DNA from: Desmodus rotundus
Lineage: Eukaryota > Chordata > Mammalia > Chiroptera > Phyllostomidae
DNA: 64,000 bases
Assembly (NCBI RefSeq): GCF_022682495.2
Contig: NC_071389.1
Location: 98,993,951 to 99,057,950 of the forward strand
Direction of reading: 5' to 3'
The position numbers were made by a program, and so were the translations under genes. This document shows positions 53,855-64,000 of this stretch, piece after piece. The number at the start of each line of letters is the position of its first letter. The first letter of the stretch is position 1. The notes under the pieces are model-generated. The model saw only the letters and a program-made list of their open reading frames with translations. It had not been told where the DNA came from and searched no databases.

Positions 53855-55684
53855 GAGAACCAAGATGGTGGCGTAGGTGGACACACTGCGCCTCCTCGCA
53901 CAACCAGAACTGACAGAGAATCGAACAGCAAGGGGGACCAACACCAAGGAAATAGAAAATAAACATTCATCCAGACTGGTAGGAGGGGCGGAGACAGGCA
54001 CCGGGGTGGAGAGGACTCACGTGGTTGTGACGGGACTGAGACTGGCGGAGTGTGGGACAAATGGCGCAGGCAATCCGACCACTAGCAGACCCTGCGGCCC
54101 CACATTTGCACAGATAAACCCAGAGGGCCGGACTCAGGGTGGCGGAGAACGGGGCAGGCAGAGCAGCGGGTAGCACCCTGCGGCACCACATTCACCCACA
54201 GATAAACAAGACGAACGGCGGGGAGTGAAGCACACTGCGCAACCCAGGGCTCCAGCACGGGGGAAATAAAGCCTCAAACCTCTGATTGAAAACGCCCGTG
54301 AGGGTTGGGGTGGCAGCAGGAGAGATTCCCAGCCTCACAGGAGAGGTTGTTGGAGAGACCCACCGGGGCCTAGAGTGTGCACAGGCCCACTTACTCGGGA
54401 ACCAGCACCAGAGTGGCCCAGTTTGATTGTGGATATCGGAGTGAAAGATTGAAAGCCGAAGGAGAGTGAGGCGGGCACCATTACTCCCTCTCGGCCCCTC
54501 CCCCACGTACAGCGTCACAGCGCAGCCACCAGCATTACCTCGCCCAGGTGAACACCTAAGGCTCCGCCCCTTAAACTAACAGACGCGCCAAGACAAAAAA
54601 AAAAAAAAAATGGCCCAAATGACAGAACACTTCAAAGCTCCAGAAAAAATACAACTAAGTGAGAAAGAGATAGCCAACCTATCTGATGCACAGTTCAAAA
54701 CACTGGTTATCAAGATGCTCACAGACTTGGTTGAATCTGTTTGAAAACCAGATGAAAAAATGAAGCCTATGCTAAGAGAAACAAAGGAAAATGTACAGGG
54801 AACCAATAGTGATGAGAAGGAAACTGGGACTCAAATCAATGGTGTGGACCAGAAGGAAGAAACAAACATCCAACCAGAAAAGAATGAAGAAACAAGCACT
54901 TGGAAAAATGAGGAGAGGCTTAGGAACCTCCAGGACACCTTGAAACGTTCCAACATCCAAATTATAGGGGTGCCAGAAGGAGAAGAGGAAGAACAAAAAA
55001 TTGAAAACTTATTTGAACAAATAATGAAGGAGAACTTCCCTACTCTGGCAAAGGAAATAGACTTCCGGGAAGTCCAGGAAGCTCAGAGAGTCCCAAAGAA
55101 GCTGGACTCAAGGAGGAACACACCAAGGCACATCATAATTACATTACCCAAGATTAAACGCAAGGACCTACATCCAAGATTACGGTATCCAGCAAAGCTA
55201 TCACTTAGAATGGAAGGGAAGATAAAGTGCTTCTCAGATAAGGTCAAGATAAAGAAGCTCATCATCACCAAGCCCTTATTATATGAAATGTTAAAGGGAG
55301 TTACCTAAGAAACAGAAGATCAAAAATAGGAACAGTAAAAATGACAGCAAACTCACAGTTATTAACAACCACACCTAAAACAAAAACGAGAGCAAACTAG
55401 ACAAACAACTAGAACATGAGCGTTGTCAATAAGGGAGTGGGAGGGGGAGAGGGGGGTAAAGGTACAAAGAATAAGTAGCATAGATGATAGGTGGAAAATA
55501 GACAGAGGGAGGGTAAGAATAGTGTAGGAAATGTAGAAGCCAAAGAACTTATAAGTATGACCCATAGACATGAAGTATAGGTGGGGAATGTGGGAGGGAG
55601 GGGGGCGGGCAGGATGGAGTGGAGTGGGGGGGGAAATGGGACAACTGTAATAGCATCATCAATAAATATATTTAAAAAAAAAAA
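53855..55684 (+). mobile_element. HAL1-like ORF1-only retrotransposon
   Basis: Starts ggagaaccaagatggtggcg, followed by taggtggacacactgcgcct, as in the other HAL1 copies. It has a GC-rich 5' UTR with two repeat units near 54,080 and 54,160, then ORF1 from 54,610, then a 3' UTR and an A tail at 55,670-55,684. Flanks aaaaggat / aaaaggat fit a short target duplication. No ORF2. About 1.83 kb. Confidence 0.85.
54610..55308 (+). pseudogene. HAL1-like ORF1 (stop and internal deletion)
   Basis: ATG at 54,610 (MAQMTEHFKAPEKIQLSEKE). An in-frame TGA near 54,740 follows E-S-V. The frame then stays open from 54,760 to 55,308: KENVQGTNSDEKETGTQING, RNLQDTLKRSNIQIIGVPEG, and the RRM-like KKLDSRRNTPRHIIITLPKI. 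A deletion of about 50 codons at about 55,158 follows, removing the start of the C-terminal domain. It ends EMLKGVT stop. The protein would lack part of the nucleic-acid-binding C-terminus. Confidence 0.85.
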
Positions 55685-56032
55685 GGATAAAACAAGTGGA
55701 GGCACAGAGTCACCAGAAAAAAAGATAAAATGGCTCTAGGAAATCCTTATATATCAATAATTACCCTAAATGTAAATGGACCAAAATCACCAATAAAGAG
55801 GCACAGAGTAGAATACTGGATCAAAAAACAAAACCCAGCCATATGCAGCTTTCAGGAGATACATGTAAGCTACAATGATAAATACAGACTGAAATTGAAA
55901 GGGTGGAAAATTATTTTCCAAGCAAATAACATCCACAGAAAAGAAGAGGTAGCAATATTTATATCTGACAAAATGGATTTCAATATGACAAAGGTAACAA
56001 GAAACAAAAATGGAAATTTTATAATGATAAAA

Positions 56033-56580
56033 TGTGGGGGGATCTGCCCACCAGAGCTCTCCAGGCTGCAGCAGATGAAAAGAAAGGAGTCATCCTGGAC
56101 ACAATCTGTTGTTCCCTCAGGAAAGGGAGTGGCAATTCCCTCTAGTGGAGAATGCCCCAAGCCCTTCTCCAAAATGGTTTTTATTGCAATCCGTGTGTGC
56201 AAAGGTATACATTATGCATGCATAGCTCATCAAACAATGCCCGAAGGCTGTAGTTAATAGAAAACAGATACTATCTATAGATAACAATTGAAGGAACACA
56301 GAGATTATCTCAGATTGGGGTCTGCAAGACATGCTGATACCAGGTGATTGTTAATGAGTTAAGGATTTCACTCCTTATCCTTTGAACTCCAACATCTGGC
56401 TTATACCAACAGGGCTATTGCTAGGCAGAGCAGGCTTCAAAGGATACAACGTATATTTCAGGTCTGATTTCCCAGGGGAACCCTGGGTGTTAGTATTGAA
56501 TCGTGTCTGCCACTCACTTTCCTAGTTTTCCAGGGAGACTTATTGGCCTCTTCCAAGGCCACACGGAGTGGTCCCCAACA
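56033..56580 (-). repeat. 3' LTR of class II provirus
   Basis: On the - strand it opens TGTTGGGGACCACTCCGTGT right after the polypurine tract and closes GGCAGATCCCCCCACA, 548 bp, with TG...CA ends. A poly-A signal is visible in ATTGCAATAAAAACC (near 56,187 on the + strand), followed by about 150 bp of U5-like sequence. The insertion site is the endonuclease part of an old L1 (ataatgataaaa at the junction). Confidence 0.85.
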
Positions 56581-58583
56581 GATTCCCCTTTTTTGTTATG
56601 TCAGACATGGTGATAAGTCCGATGGAGCCTGCTGCTTGCTCTTTGCATAGACAGCCCCTGGAAAGCAATTTGTATATACATTTCAAGGCACATAAGACCA
56701 CAATAATTAGGAGGCACCCCGTAGCCCCCATGACCCAGACACACAAATTTAGTCCTTCAAACCAAGTTTTTGGATTGAGCCTTTGTAAATTGTTATGCAG
56801 GGTCTGAAAGAGCTCCTGCTCAGTGAGTCTCTTAATGTCCTGAAGTTGCTGACATAGCTCCAGCTGGAGTTGATCGATTTGTCCTTTGAGATTGGAGGAA
56901 AAGGGCCCTTTCAAGTGCTATTGGATCTCCTCCCATGAGTGCTGACTGGAGTTCCACTTCAGGGGAGTGACACACAGCTTAAAGAAGTCTGGATCACAAG
57001 TGAGTTGTTGTTGAGTGACAAGAGCATCCTGTCGTTCTCGCAGCCATATTACTGCAGACTCTATGGCAGAGAGCCTGGCAGGGATCTCCTGGTCAGTATG
57101 TGTGTGTTGGATCATTTCTTGAGCTGTATTGGTGAGGAGGGCATCAAGAGCATGAGCAGTCTCGATGGACTCAGCCAGAGCAGTGGCACCCGCTGCAGCA
57201 GAGGCAGCTATGATGATAGCAGAAACAATACAAGCAATGAGAGTTCCTAAGAAGCACCGCAGTCTCACTTGAGAGAGAGCATGGTTGAGGGCAGCCAGGC
57301 CTCCTGGGTCTTCCCATTCACGGGTAATATTAACCAGCAGCCAGATTTCTGTTTGCAAACCACAAAAACCAGAGTGAGATTGAATTGAGTAACATTAGCA
57401 TGAGTAAGACAGCTAGCACAGATAGATCCAGGGGAAGTACAGAGACTAAATATCATAGAGTTATTATTAGAGGTTAAATGAGGTATCCCTGGGATGGCTA
57501 GAAAAAGATATGGGTGAGAAGTACACACAGTAACCCAGGAACTACTAACATTCTCTATAATATAAAAACCTCTTTTGGGACTCAACTTTTTTTTGTATTG
57601 AAAGCATCCTACAAGGCATTTTATGAAAGGGAGGCCCATTTTCCAAGTATTAGAATGCCAAGGGCTAGTGCAGTTCGAGGACGTGATTCTTATAATAGGA
57701 GCTCCAGTTCCTCTGCCATGCCATCCTATACTACTGTATGTAGTTTCAGGTTTGACAGGGACAATGGTAGAACCCACAGTAGCATACACTTTCTACTTGG
57801 CACCCCAGTTTTCAGCTGTTAGTGGGGTGTTAGGAATATCAATGAGTGAGGGCTGTTGATCTCTACACAATGACCAAGCGACAGGCTCAGTAGTTTTTGT
57901 CGTAATTTTACAGAGGGATACATCTGGGGGATTACTATTGTCCTCATCCTTTTCTCCCTTAAAGCCTATGGCTCCTATGAGGGAGACGTTAGCTTGAAAT
58001 TCCTTACCATCGATGGCATGTGCATACCATTTAAAAGTTATAGATAAACACAAGAGTATCTCATAGTGTGGAAGGTTTTTACACCCGAGCTGATGCTCTA
58101 TGTCAGCAGCAAATGTTCTGACACATAGACAGTATTTGTAGGGACGGATAACCAATGTCATTTTTCCGCTAAAGGTCCATCCTGTGGGAGCCAGGCACCT
58201 CCTGTGCATTTGGCGTCATTGCTAGATAAAGAAGGCTCCCAATTCCACCAGGTATGGAGCTTAAACATGGGTAGATCAAGGATATGGCTCCAGTAAATAT
58301 GCCAAGTCTCAGCAGCGAGGCCCAAGCCTCCAAAACAAGCTAACAGGAAAAGTACCAACATGGTTTTGATGGAATTAGAGAACACTACTGACAAGTAGGC
58401 TAGAAATTGATTTTCAGGAGTGTCTTGTACCCCCACATCCTTCATGACCTCTTCAGCCCTGCTATTAAGGGTGTTTAAGTCTCCACCCATTATCCCCTTG
58501 GGTTCAGGTGGTGGAGTGGTCCGAGTGGCCTGTTTCCCCCAATTCTGGCAATGGGCTCGGATCCGACATGGGCGCTTGGTCAT
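56540..58583 (-). pseudogene. env: Class II ERV envelope gene, broken
   Basis: Envelope glycoprotein remnant of betaretrovirus type. A possible start Met is near 58,583. An unusually long, basic leader (RPCRIRAHCQNWGK) precedes a hydrophobic signal segment (MLVLFLLACFGGLGLAA) near 58,380-58,320. Surface-unit pieces lie at about 58,320-57,265 in shifting frames. The transmembrane unit at about 57,320-56,660 shows a hydrophobic fusion-peptide-like run after R-L-R, a heptad region, the C-x6-C type motif (CDPDFFKLCVTPLKWNSS) and a membrane anchor (VWVMGATGCLLIIVVLCALK). A stop splits the transmembrane part near 56,916, and a frame change occurs near 57,320. The frame ends at 56,540, inside the LTR. 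Not functional. Confidence 0.85.
56581..56600 (-). promoter_or_regulatory. Polypurine tract of class II provirus
   Basis: Reads AACAAAAAAGGGGAATC on the - strand, ending at the LTR start. It lies inside the env reading frame, which continues a little into the LTR. Confidence 0.85.
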
Positions 58584-58679
58584 GGTCATCTGGGTCAGGT
58601 CTTTGAGACGCCGGACCCTCTCGGTCTGAGCTATCCACAAGGGTGAGGTCAGTCTCCTTTGGTAGGGTTTCACTCTTTC

Positions 58680-59400
58680 AGTGGGTAGCCACAAAGGACC
58701 TATAGGGACTGAAACACAAGCATATCTTCTTCCCCATGTTAACAATTCAACCAGCCCCTACTATTTTCCTTCTGTTAAAGGATCTCTGTATAACACTAAG
58801 GGGTGGCGCCCCTTATTATCTAACTTCTGTTGATTGAAATGTTTCTCGATCGGTGTGTTAAGAGAATTATTGCAATTAAGAAAATTGTAAGTATACATGG
58901 CCAGCATTATCCGATTTCTGGGAGAGGTTTCCTGACTCCTCCTTTTTTGTTTGTTAAGGAGAGTTTTAAAAGTATGATGGGCACGTTCAACAATTTGGTT
59001 GGCCTGTAGGATTATAACGGATGCCTGTTTTGTGTTGAATTCCCCGTCTTTGTAGGAAATCTTGAGTGGATCGGGCTGTATACCCTGGTCCGTTACCAGT
59101 TTTAACTTGTGGACTGCCCAGATGGCTACAAGCCTCAAGCCAGTGGGCCTGGATTTGCCCGTAAGGGCAGAAGCATGTAATGCTCTGGAGAAAGTATCAA
59201 TAGAGACGTGAATAAATTTAAACTCCCCAAAAGGGAGGCAATGGGTGACATCAGGTTGCCAGATTATTTGTGGCTCTAGGCCTCTGGGATTAATGCCAAT
59301 AGAGGCCAATGCCTTACCTAAGGCCTGGCAATCTGGACATTCTTTAATAATTTGTTTGGCCTGAGAGCATGGGAGTTTGAACTCCTTGCGAAGTGCGTGA
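58680..59400 (-). pseudogene. pol: Class II ERV integrase, broken
   Basis: Integrase region of pol. The end of the zinc-binding HHCC part (C-P-D-C) lies near 59,340. The core has the first Asp in IIWQPDVTH, the second in LKLVTDQGIQ and the Glu in IVERAHHTFK, so all three catalytic acids are readable. The frame 59,309-58,761 stops early. The C-terminal part with GPLWLPTERVKPYQ continues in another frame (from 58,745), just before env. Similar in order and wording to betaretroviral integrases. Confidence 0.88.
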
Positions 59401-60292
59401 CTATTTTAATGAAAAAATTGATGGGAGGCAACAGCCAGCCTTTTGAAATGTATCTACTGTGCTCACCAGAGCGTCAGCTCTGGCATTGCCTTCAGACAGA
59501 GGACCAGGGAGACCTGTATGGGAATGCATAAGAGTAACAAACAGAATATGTTCCCTTTTATCTAACAAAGTTTGCAAGGTTAAAAATAGACAGAGTACAG
59601 GAAGGTCAATGGACCCCTTAATAAGAGCCTTGTCTATAGGAAGGAGAGTATATACAGTATAACCAGAGTCACAAAGCAGATTTAAGGGCTCGTGAGGCCA
59701 CTGTTGGAGAGCCATAATGCGTCCTGAGAGTTCAGCCTGTTAAGTGGAAACATGACCAGAAGAAATACAGTGTTTCAATTCCTCATTTTCTTGCCAGATG
59801 ATGGTGGCTTTCCCTGTTTTGCCTGAGCCATCAATAAAAACAGTTCTTGCTTTGGGGGTAGGGATCTTACTAATTTTCTCTCTCACACGAATATTGAGAA
59901 TTGGGATGTTTTGTAATAATTTGTCTGAGGGCAGGCTAATTTCTATTTTCTATCACAAAGTCTGTGATAGCACATTGAAATTCTAAACACTGACTGGACA
60001 GCTATTAGAAATAGATTTGGGTAAGCAGGACATGAATGATGGCTGGATCATGGCCGAAAAGTTGTTGAGTTCTCCCACAACCTTTAACAATAAGCTGGCA
60101 TAGAGCTGTAACATAAGTGGTACTAGTACATTGAGGCTGATGAGAGAGAGAAAGCCATTCTATCATGCCTAACTGAGGTAATAGTTGACCAGTTAGTCCC
60201 ATGGGGGTACCTAGAGTTGGAAAGTAGAATAGCCTGATGGGAAATTGGCAGTCAACTCTTGTGAGCTGTCTTATTAATATGCTGATTGACAA
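59401..60292 (-). pseudogene. pol: Class II ERV RNase H and connection, broken
   Basis: Frame 59,715-59,401 carries the RNase H C-terminal half (PHEPLNLLCDSGYTVY, HTGLPGPLSEGNARADALV), with the catalytic Asp in CDSGY and the later Asp in ARADAL. Frame 60,292-60,005 is connection-like. A TAA near 59,740 and other breaks separate them. Confidence 0.82.
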
Positions 60293-60299
60293 GGTCTAA

Positions 60300-61190
60300 T
60301 TCTTGGAGAGCCTGGGGGGACAAAGTTCTAGGGGAATTTAGGTCAGAGTCTCCTTTTAAAGTATTGAATAAATGAGTAAGATGATGTGTGGTAATTCCTA
60401 GGCTAGGTCGAATCCAGTTAATAACACCCAGTAGTTGCTGGAGGTTATTAAGGGTTGGGATTCTGGTGGGTTAATTTGGAGTGTTTGAAGCCAAATTGTC
60501 CAGTGAAAAAGAACATGCTCCAGGTATATCCAAGGCTCAGACTGTTGGACCTTTTCAGGAGCTATAATTAAGCCTTCATTTGATATGGCTTCCTTTAAAT
60601 AAGCATAAGTCTTAGCTAGCGTCTCAGAAGACAGGGCAGCAATCAGGATATAGTCCATATAATGATATATTACAGAATTAGGGAACTTTTCCAGGACAGG
60701 CTGCAAGGTTTGGTGGACGAAATACTGGCAGATGGGTTATTTAACATGCCTTGAGGCAGAACTTTCCAGTGGAATCTCTGTAATGGTTGAGAGTTGTTAA
60801 GAACCAGGGCAGAGAAAGCAAATCACTCTCTGTCCTTTTCAGCTAAGGGAATTGTAAAAAACGCAATGTTTTAAGTCAATGAGTAGAAGTGGCCAATCCT
60901 CAGGGAGGCAGACTGGATTTGGGACTCCAGGTTGGAGGGCTCCCATTGGTTGAAGTATCTCAATTTTTCTAAGACCCTGCATAAGCCTCCATTTCCCTGA
61001 TTATTTAGGAACTACAAAAATCAGAGTATTCCATGGACTTCTAGATGGCTCAATATGTCCTGCCTCTAATTGTTGTTTTACTAATTCATGGGTTTTTTCT
61101 AACCTCTTCCCTTTCAGTGGCCACGGATAGACTCACACAGGTGTATCTGAAGGCCATGTGTGGAGTGGAGGAGATATTTAATACTGGCCA
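60300..61190 (-). pseudogene. pol: Class II ERV reverse transcriptase, broken
   Basis: Reverse transcriptase remnant. Frame 60,706-60,398 starts [20 protein letters not shown]. The usual Y-x-D-D active-site motif reads Y-M-D-Y here, so the second catalytic Asp is lost. Upstream parts at 60,720-61,190 (text for leading fingers and palm) are broken by stops and give only short frames. Confidence 0.82.
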
Positions 61191-61838
61191 CTAGCGAAAA
61201 GGCGGGACAGTGATTTTCATTCCCCACTGAGTAAGAAGGGCTTGTCCCCAAATATTAAGTGGGGCTGGAAGGACATAGGGCTGAATTTGCCCTAGCTGTC
61301 TGTCAGGGTCATAGCATCTGAGGGACCGGGCACTTATGCGTGGTCGAGAAATGCCAGCCTCTGTTAGCAGCCAATCTGGAGGCCAATATTGGCTGGAAAT
61401 TACAGAGATATCTGCACCCGTATCTAGTCGGCCATGGAAGATTCTGTCTTTGATTTTGATTTGTAAAAGAGGTTTATTTAATTTAATGGCAGTGGTCCGA
61501 AAAACAGATTGGTTACTAGTACTACTGAGGCCTCCTTCCCCTCTCTCAATATTTTGAATATTTGGCACTGTACAGGGAAGAAGAAGAAGTTGTTCCATAC
61601 AAGTTTGGGCAGGAATGACATGATATCCAAAGGCTCTGGTCATAATTTTGATTTCTCCCTGATAATCAGAATCAGTTATTCCAGGCTGAACTAAAATCCC
61701 TTTAGCCATAATGCTAGACCTTCCTAAAATCAATCCAACAGTGCCCTCAGACAGTGAGGGGCTACCCCCATAGGAGCTATGAGGATTTCATTCTGTTCTT
61801 TTAAGATGAGCTCTTGGGTAGTGACCAAGTCCAATCCT
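61191..61838 (-). pseudogene. pro: Class II ERV dUTPase-protease region
   Basis: Frame 61,733-61,191. First come dUTPase motifs (GLILGRSS spanning the frame start, then GITDSDYQGEIKIM). Then comes the aspartic protease with its catalytic LDTGADISVIS and a C-terminal QALLTQWGMKI. Order dUTPase-protease in one pro frame is the betaretrovirus arrangement. This 180-codon stretch is one of the longest intact pieces of the provirus. Confidence 0.88.
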
Positions 61839-63515
61839 CAGAGGACGATGTGGCTCAGAGATCGGTGACTGAGCAGGCTTCTGGGGCCAAAACAATCGGT
61901 TGTCACTGCGTGGATAACTCCTATGGGAGTTCGGGGCACCAGAGTTTGCGCCCCTCTGCCTGTTTCCCTGAGGTGCAGGCAGTTTGCCATTTTTATCATA
62001 TTGGGACCTACATCGATTGGCCCAGTGTTAGCCCTTGCCACATCGTGGGCAATCTTTACCGGGAGGGTCTGGATTTTTCTGTAGTTTGTTCCGGCATTCC
62101 TGATGGGAGCGTCCAGGTCTGCCACAATGAAAGCATTTAATCTCCCCTTTTATGGCAGCTGCTGGCAATGTGGCTGGATGCTGTTCAGTGCCCACATCCT
62201 GACAAGCCTTGATAAATTGACTAATATCGGTGGTGGTCAGTTTGAGAGGGTTGAGTACAGCCGTACAATCGCAATTTGCATTTTCATAAGCCCACTGTAA
62301 TGAAAGGGTTTTGGCTGCTTCCTGACTCTCAACCTGTTTTCTAATTGCTTCTTGCAGTCTATCAACAAAATCTAAATAAGCCTCTGTGGCTCCTTGCAGA
62401 ATGTTAACGAAAGAGCCTGGCCCAAGGACTTTAGCTTCTAGAACCATCTTTAGGGCATGGAAAGCAGCCTGGGAGCATCGGGAGCAATCCAGAGGGTCCA
62501 TTTTCACCTCTTTAGGGGATTCATATTGTTCGGTCCAGAGAAGCATGTTAAGCTGGAATGGATTTTCGCTGCTGTTATTCTCAGCTGCTTTGCAGAGGTA
62601 GTGGTCGGTGTATTCTGAATGCCAGACTGTAAATTGGGCGGGCATTAGGACAGTCCCAGCTAAGCCTTTCTGATCACAAGGTGCCATCCTATGTCCTTCA
62701 GTGATGACTGATAAGAGCCCCATAGTGTAAGGTGACAGAAACCCGTTGTCTTTAATACTTTTTCAAATCTTTGTATGTCTCAAAAGGCAATGGCTCATGT
62801 ATTGGCTCATGCATTGGCTACCCGCCCAGTTTAGTGACAGTGGGGAAAGCAGACAGAGCTTTCCAATCTCCTGCTTTGGCAGTCTCTTGGAAACATTGTT
62901 GCATAATAGTGGTGGTCTGACTAGGGGCTGGAGGAGGATCTAAAGGAGAAGGACTGGGTGGAGTGGGTGGAGCAGGTGGAGGTGGTGGAGGTAAACCCTG
63001 GAGATGCATCCCAGAACAGCAGCTGGAGCAGGTTGCTCAGTTGGTTGAGGGGTAGGGAGCAGATTCCTTTGGCGGCTCCTCCAGCTAGTTGTCCTATGGT
63101 GAGGCCAAAGGGGGGCTAGCCATTTCCTCTGTAGCGGTGGATTTTGATTATTCGGTTCAGCAACAGTGCCTGCCATCGACCCATAGGTCCCTTCTTTTTT
63201 GCCTAAATTTTCCTGATCATGAGGATTTCTAGTGTGAATAGGGACGAGAGCCATCCTTACTAGGCACCAGTTTAATAAAGTCCGATGTCCTACTGATGCC
63301 CCATTCTCCTGGTACCATTTCAATTTCTGCCCTACTTTTCCCCACACTTCTAAATCTAAAGAGCCTTTATCTGGGAACCACAGACAGTAGCTCTTTACTG
63401 TCTTTAATTTTAAACTTTGTTAAATTCCATTTTTTAACCTGACATCCTGCAGCCTTAAGAAGCTGCTGAAATAGTGAGAATACTTCCCCTGCTCCTTAGA
63501 AAGTGCCCAGCCCAT
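61839..63515 (-). pseudogene. gag: Class II ERV gag, broken
   Basis: A likely start ATG lies at 63,515-63,513 (M-G-W-A-L-S). A frame loss follows within about 33 codons. Matrix text resumes at 63,347 (VGQKLKWYQENGAS), and a proline-rich stretch lies at 63,009-62,930 (PPPPPPAPPTPPSPSP). Capsid at 62,723-62,160 has the major homology region (QGATEAYLDFVDRLQEAI). Nucleocapsid has a first knuckle C-F-H-C...H-Q-E-C, in which the expected His is Arg, and a second knuckle C-P-R-C...H-W-A-N-R-C interrupted by TAA. The rest runs at 62,125-61,838. Not functional. Confidence 0.88.
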
Positions 63516-64000
63516 ATTGGTGGCTGGCATAATTTTTTACTGTCGGTTTCATCCTCTCCCACCGTCACTCCACCTAACTAGTTCTGTATGCCTCTTCTGA
63601 CTAATTGCTGGGGAATGAGATAAATGTGGTGGGTTACAGTGTGCTGCTTGTGAGGATGGCTCCCAAAGCTGTCACCCGTTGGTCATCCCCTCCTCTCTTA
63701 CATGTCTTGGTTTCTCCCCGCACTGTCTAAAACAGCCAGGGGGGCTCGCAGTGCTGGGTGACCAACCGTTATATCACGCTTGCCTGGATGAGCCAAAAAT
63801 TAAATTGTGGTGATTGGATTTCCCTATGAGGTCCCTACACATCTCAGGGATTGACCCCAGACACATTCACAAGGCTCCCACTCACATAGGGATGCCTGAC
63901 AACTCTGGATAGAGTGAGGAAATGCCTCTTTCCTTGTAGTCTGGCCAGGACCAGACCACTCATTCAAGTTATTTTCTAGTTGAGTGTTACTTCCCAGAGT
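63516..64000 (-). other. Class II provirus leader and possible 5' LTR edge
   Basis: Non-coding 5' region of the provirus. No lysine-tRNA primer site (TGGCGCC) is visible. A TGG at 63,795 (TGGCTCATCCAGGC on the - strand) is a candidate primer-binding site. About 10 bp beyond it, 63,806 could be an LTR edge (AATCACCACA on the - strand). The sequence from there to 64,000 does not clearly match the 3' LTR. The true 5' LTR is beyond or at the window edge. Confidence 0.45.

Larger units (their letters stand above)
51170..56032 (+). repeat. Old L1 (5' UTR to ORF2 start), host of four insertions
   Basis: The + strand old L1 runs from about 51,170 through ORF1-like text (51,860-53,130) to ORF2 endonuclease text (55,690-56,032, e.g. 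attaccctaaatgtaaatgg, tatctgacaaaatggatttc). It is split by the SINE at 52,487, the LTR at 53,143 and the HAL1 at 53,855, and is ended by the provirus at 56,033. No intact frame. Confidence 0.7.

Noticed and set aside
1..64000. tRNA genes
   Set aside because: All tRNA-like B-box matches found (for example ggttcaatctccagtcaagg) sit in SINE heads with SINE bodies and A-rich tails; none looks like a free-standing tRNA gene.
1..64000. CRISPR arrays, bacterial operons or phage-like systems
   Set aside because: No regularly spaced repeats with unique spacers and no prokaryotic gene organisation; the DNA is clearly mammalian.

Overview
The window is mammalian nuclear DNA, almost certainly from a bat of the Yangochiroptera. 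It carries many tRNA-derived VES-type SINEs (head like gccctgactggtgtggctca, tail taaataaataaaatc), bat-type young LINE-1 3' ends, and small DNA transposons of hAT and mariner type that are unusual among other mammals. No prokaryotic features, CRISPR array or bacterial operon are present. Most open reading frames longer than 60 codons are retrotransposon remnants or chance frames in repeats.

The only host gene I can support is IARS1 (cytosolic isoleucyl-tRNA synthetase), on the + strand. Twelve coding exons lie between 2,988 and 38,531. All have GT/AG splice sites and compatible phases, and they join into 494 codons including a TAA stop. That is the C-terminal ~493 residues of a protein of about 1,260. 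The catalytic HIGH and KMSKS exons lie upstream of the window. What is present is the end of the anticodon-binding region plus the C-terminal extension with two related UNE-I repeats (exons at 22,761/27,453 and 32,845/38,449). Apart from the exons, 1-39,000 is intron and 3' UTR filled with repeats: L1 fragments, SINEs, an L1 (27,963-32,373) inserted into a SINE, a class I endogenous retrovirus remnant (17,698-20,692), and a MaLR-type LTR.

From about 39,000 to 56,032 the DNA is intergenic and is a deeply nested retrotransposon pile. Old L1 copies on the + strand are broken up by ORF1-only (half-L1, HAL1-like) elements of about 1.8-2.1 kb. One has a perfect 21-bp target-site duplication (40,935-42,819). 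Two more are nested, one inserted inside the ORF1 region of the other (45,431-49,356 with 46,541-48,596 inside). A fourth is at 53,855-55,684. Between them are SINEs, a 215-bp hAT element, a small palindromic MITE and a solo LTR.

From 56,033 to the right edge is a class II (betaretrovirus-like) endogenous provirus on the - strand: 3' LTR, polypurine tract, env, integrase, RNase H, reverse transcriptase, protease with dUTPase remnant, gag and leader. Its reading frames are broken by several stops and frameshifts. The 5' LTR is cut off by, or lies beyond, the window edge.

The most interesting content is the cluster of ORF1-only elements, which must depend on enzymes supplied in trans, with their monomer-like 5' UTR repeats and nested insertion. 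Next come the provirus with its long basic Env leader, and the L1 with ORF1 fused to the ORF2 tail. I found nothing that I can defend as a wholly new system.
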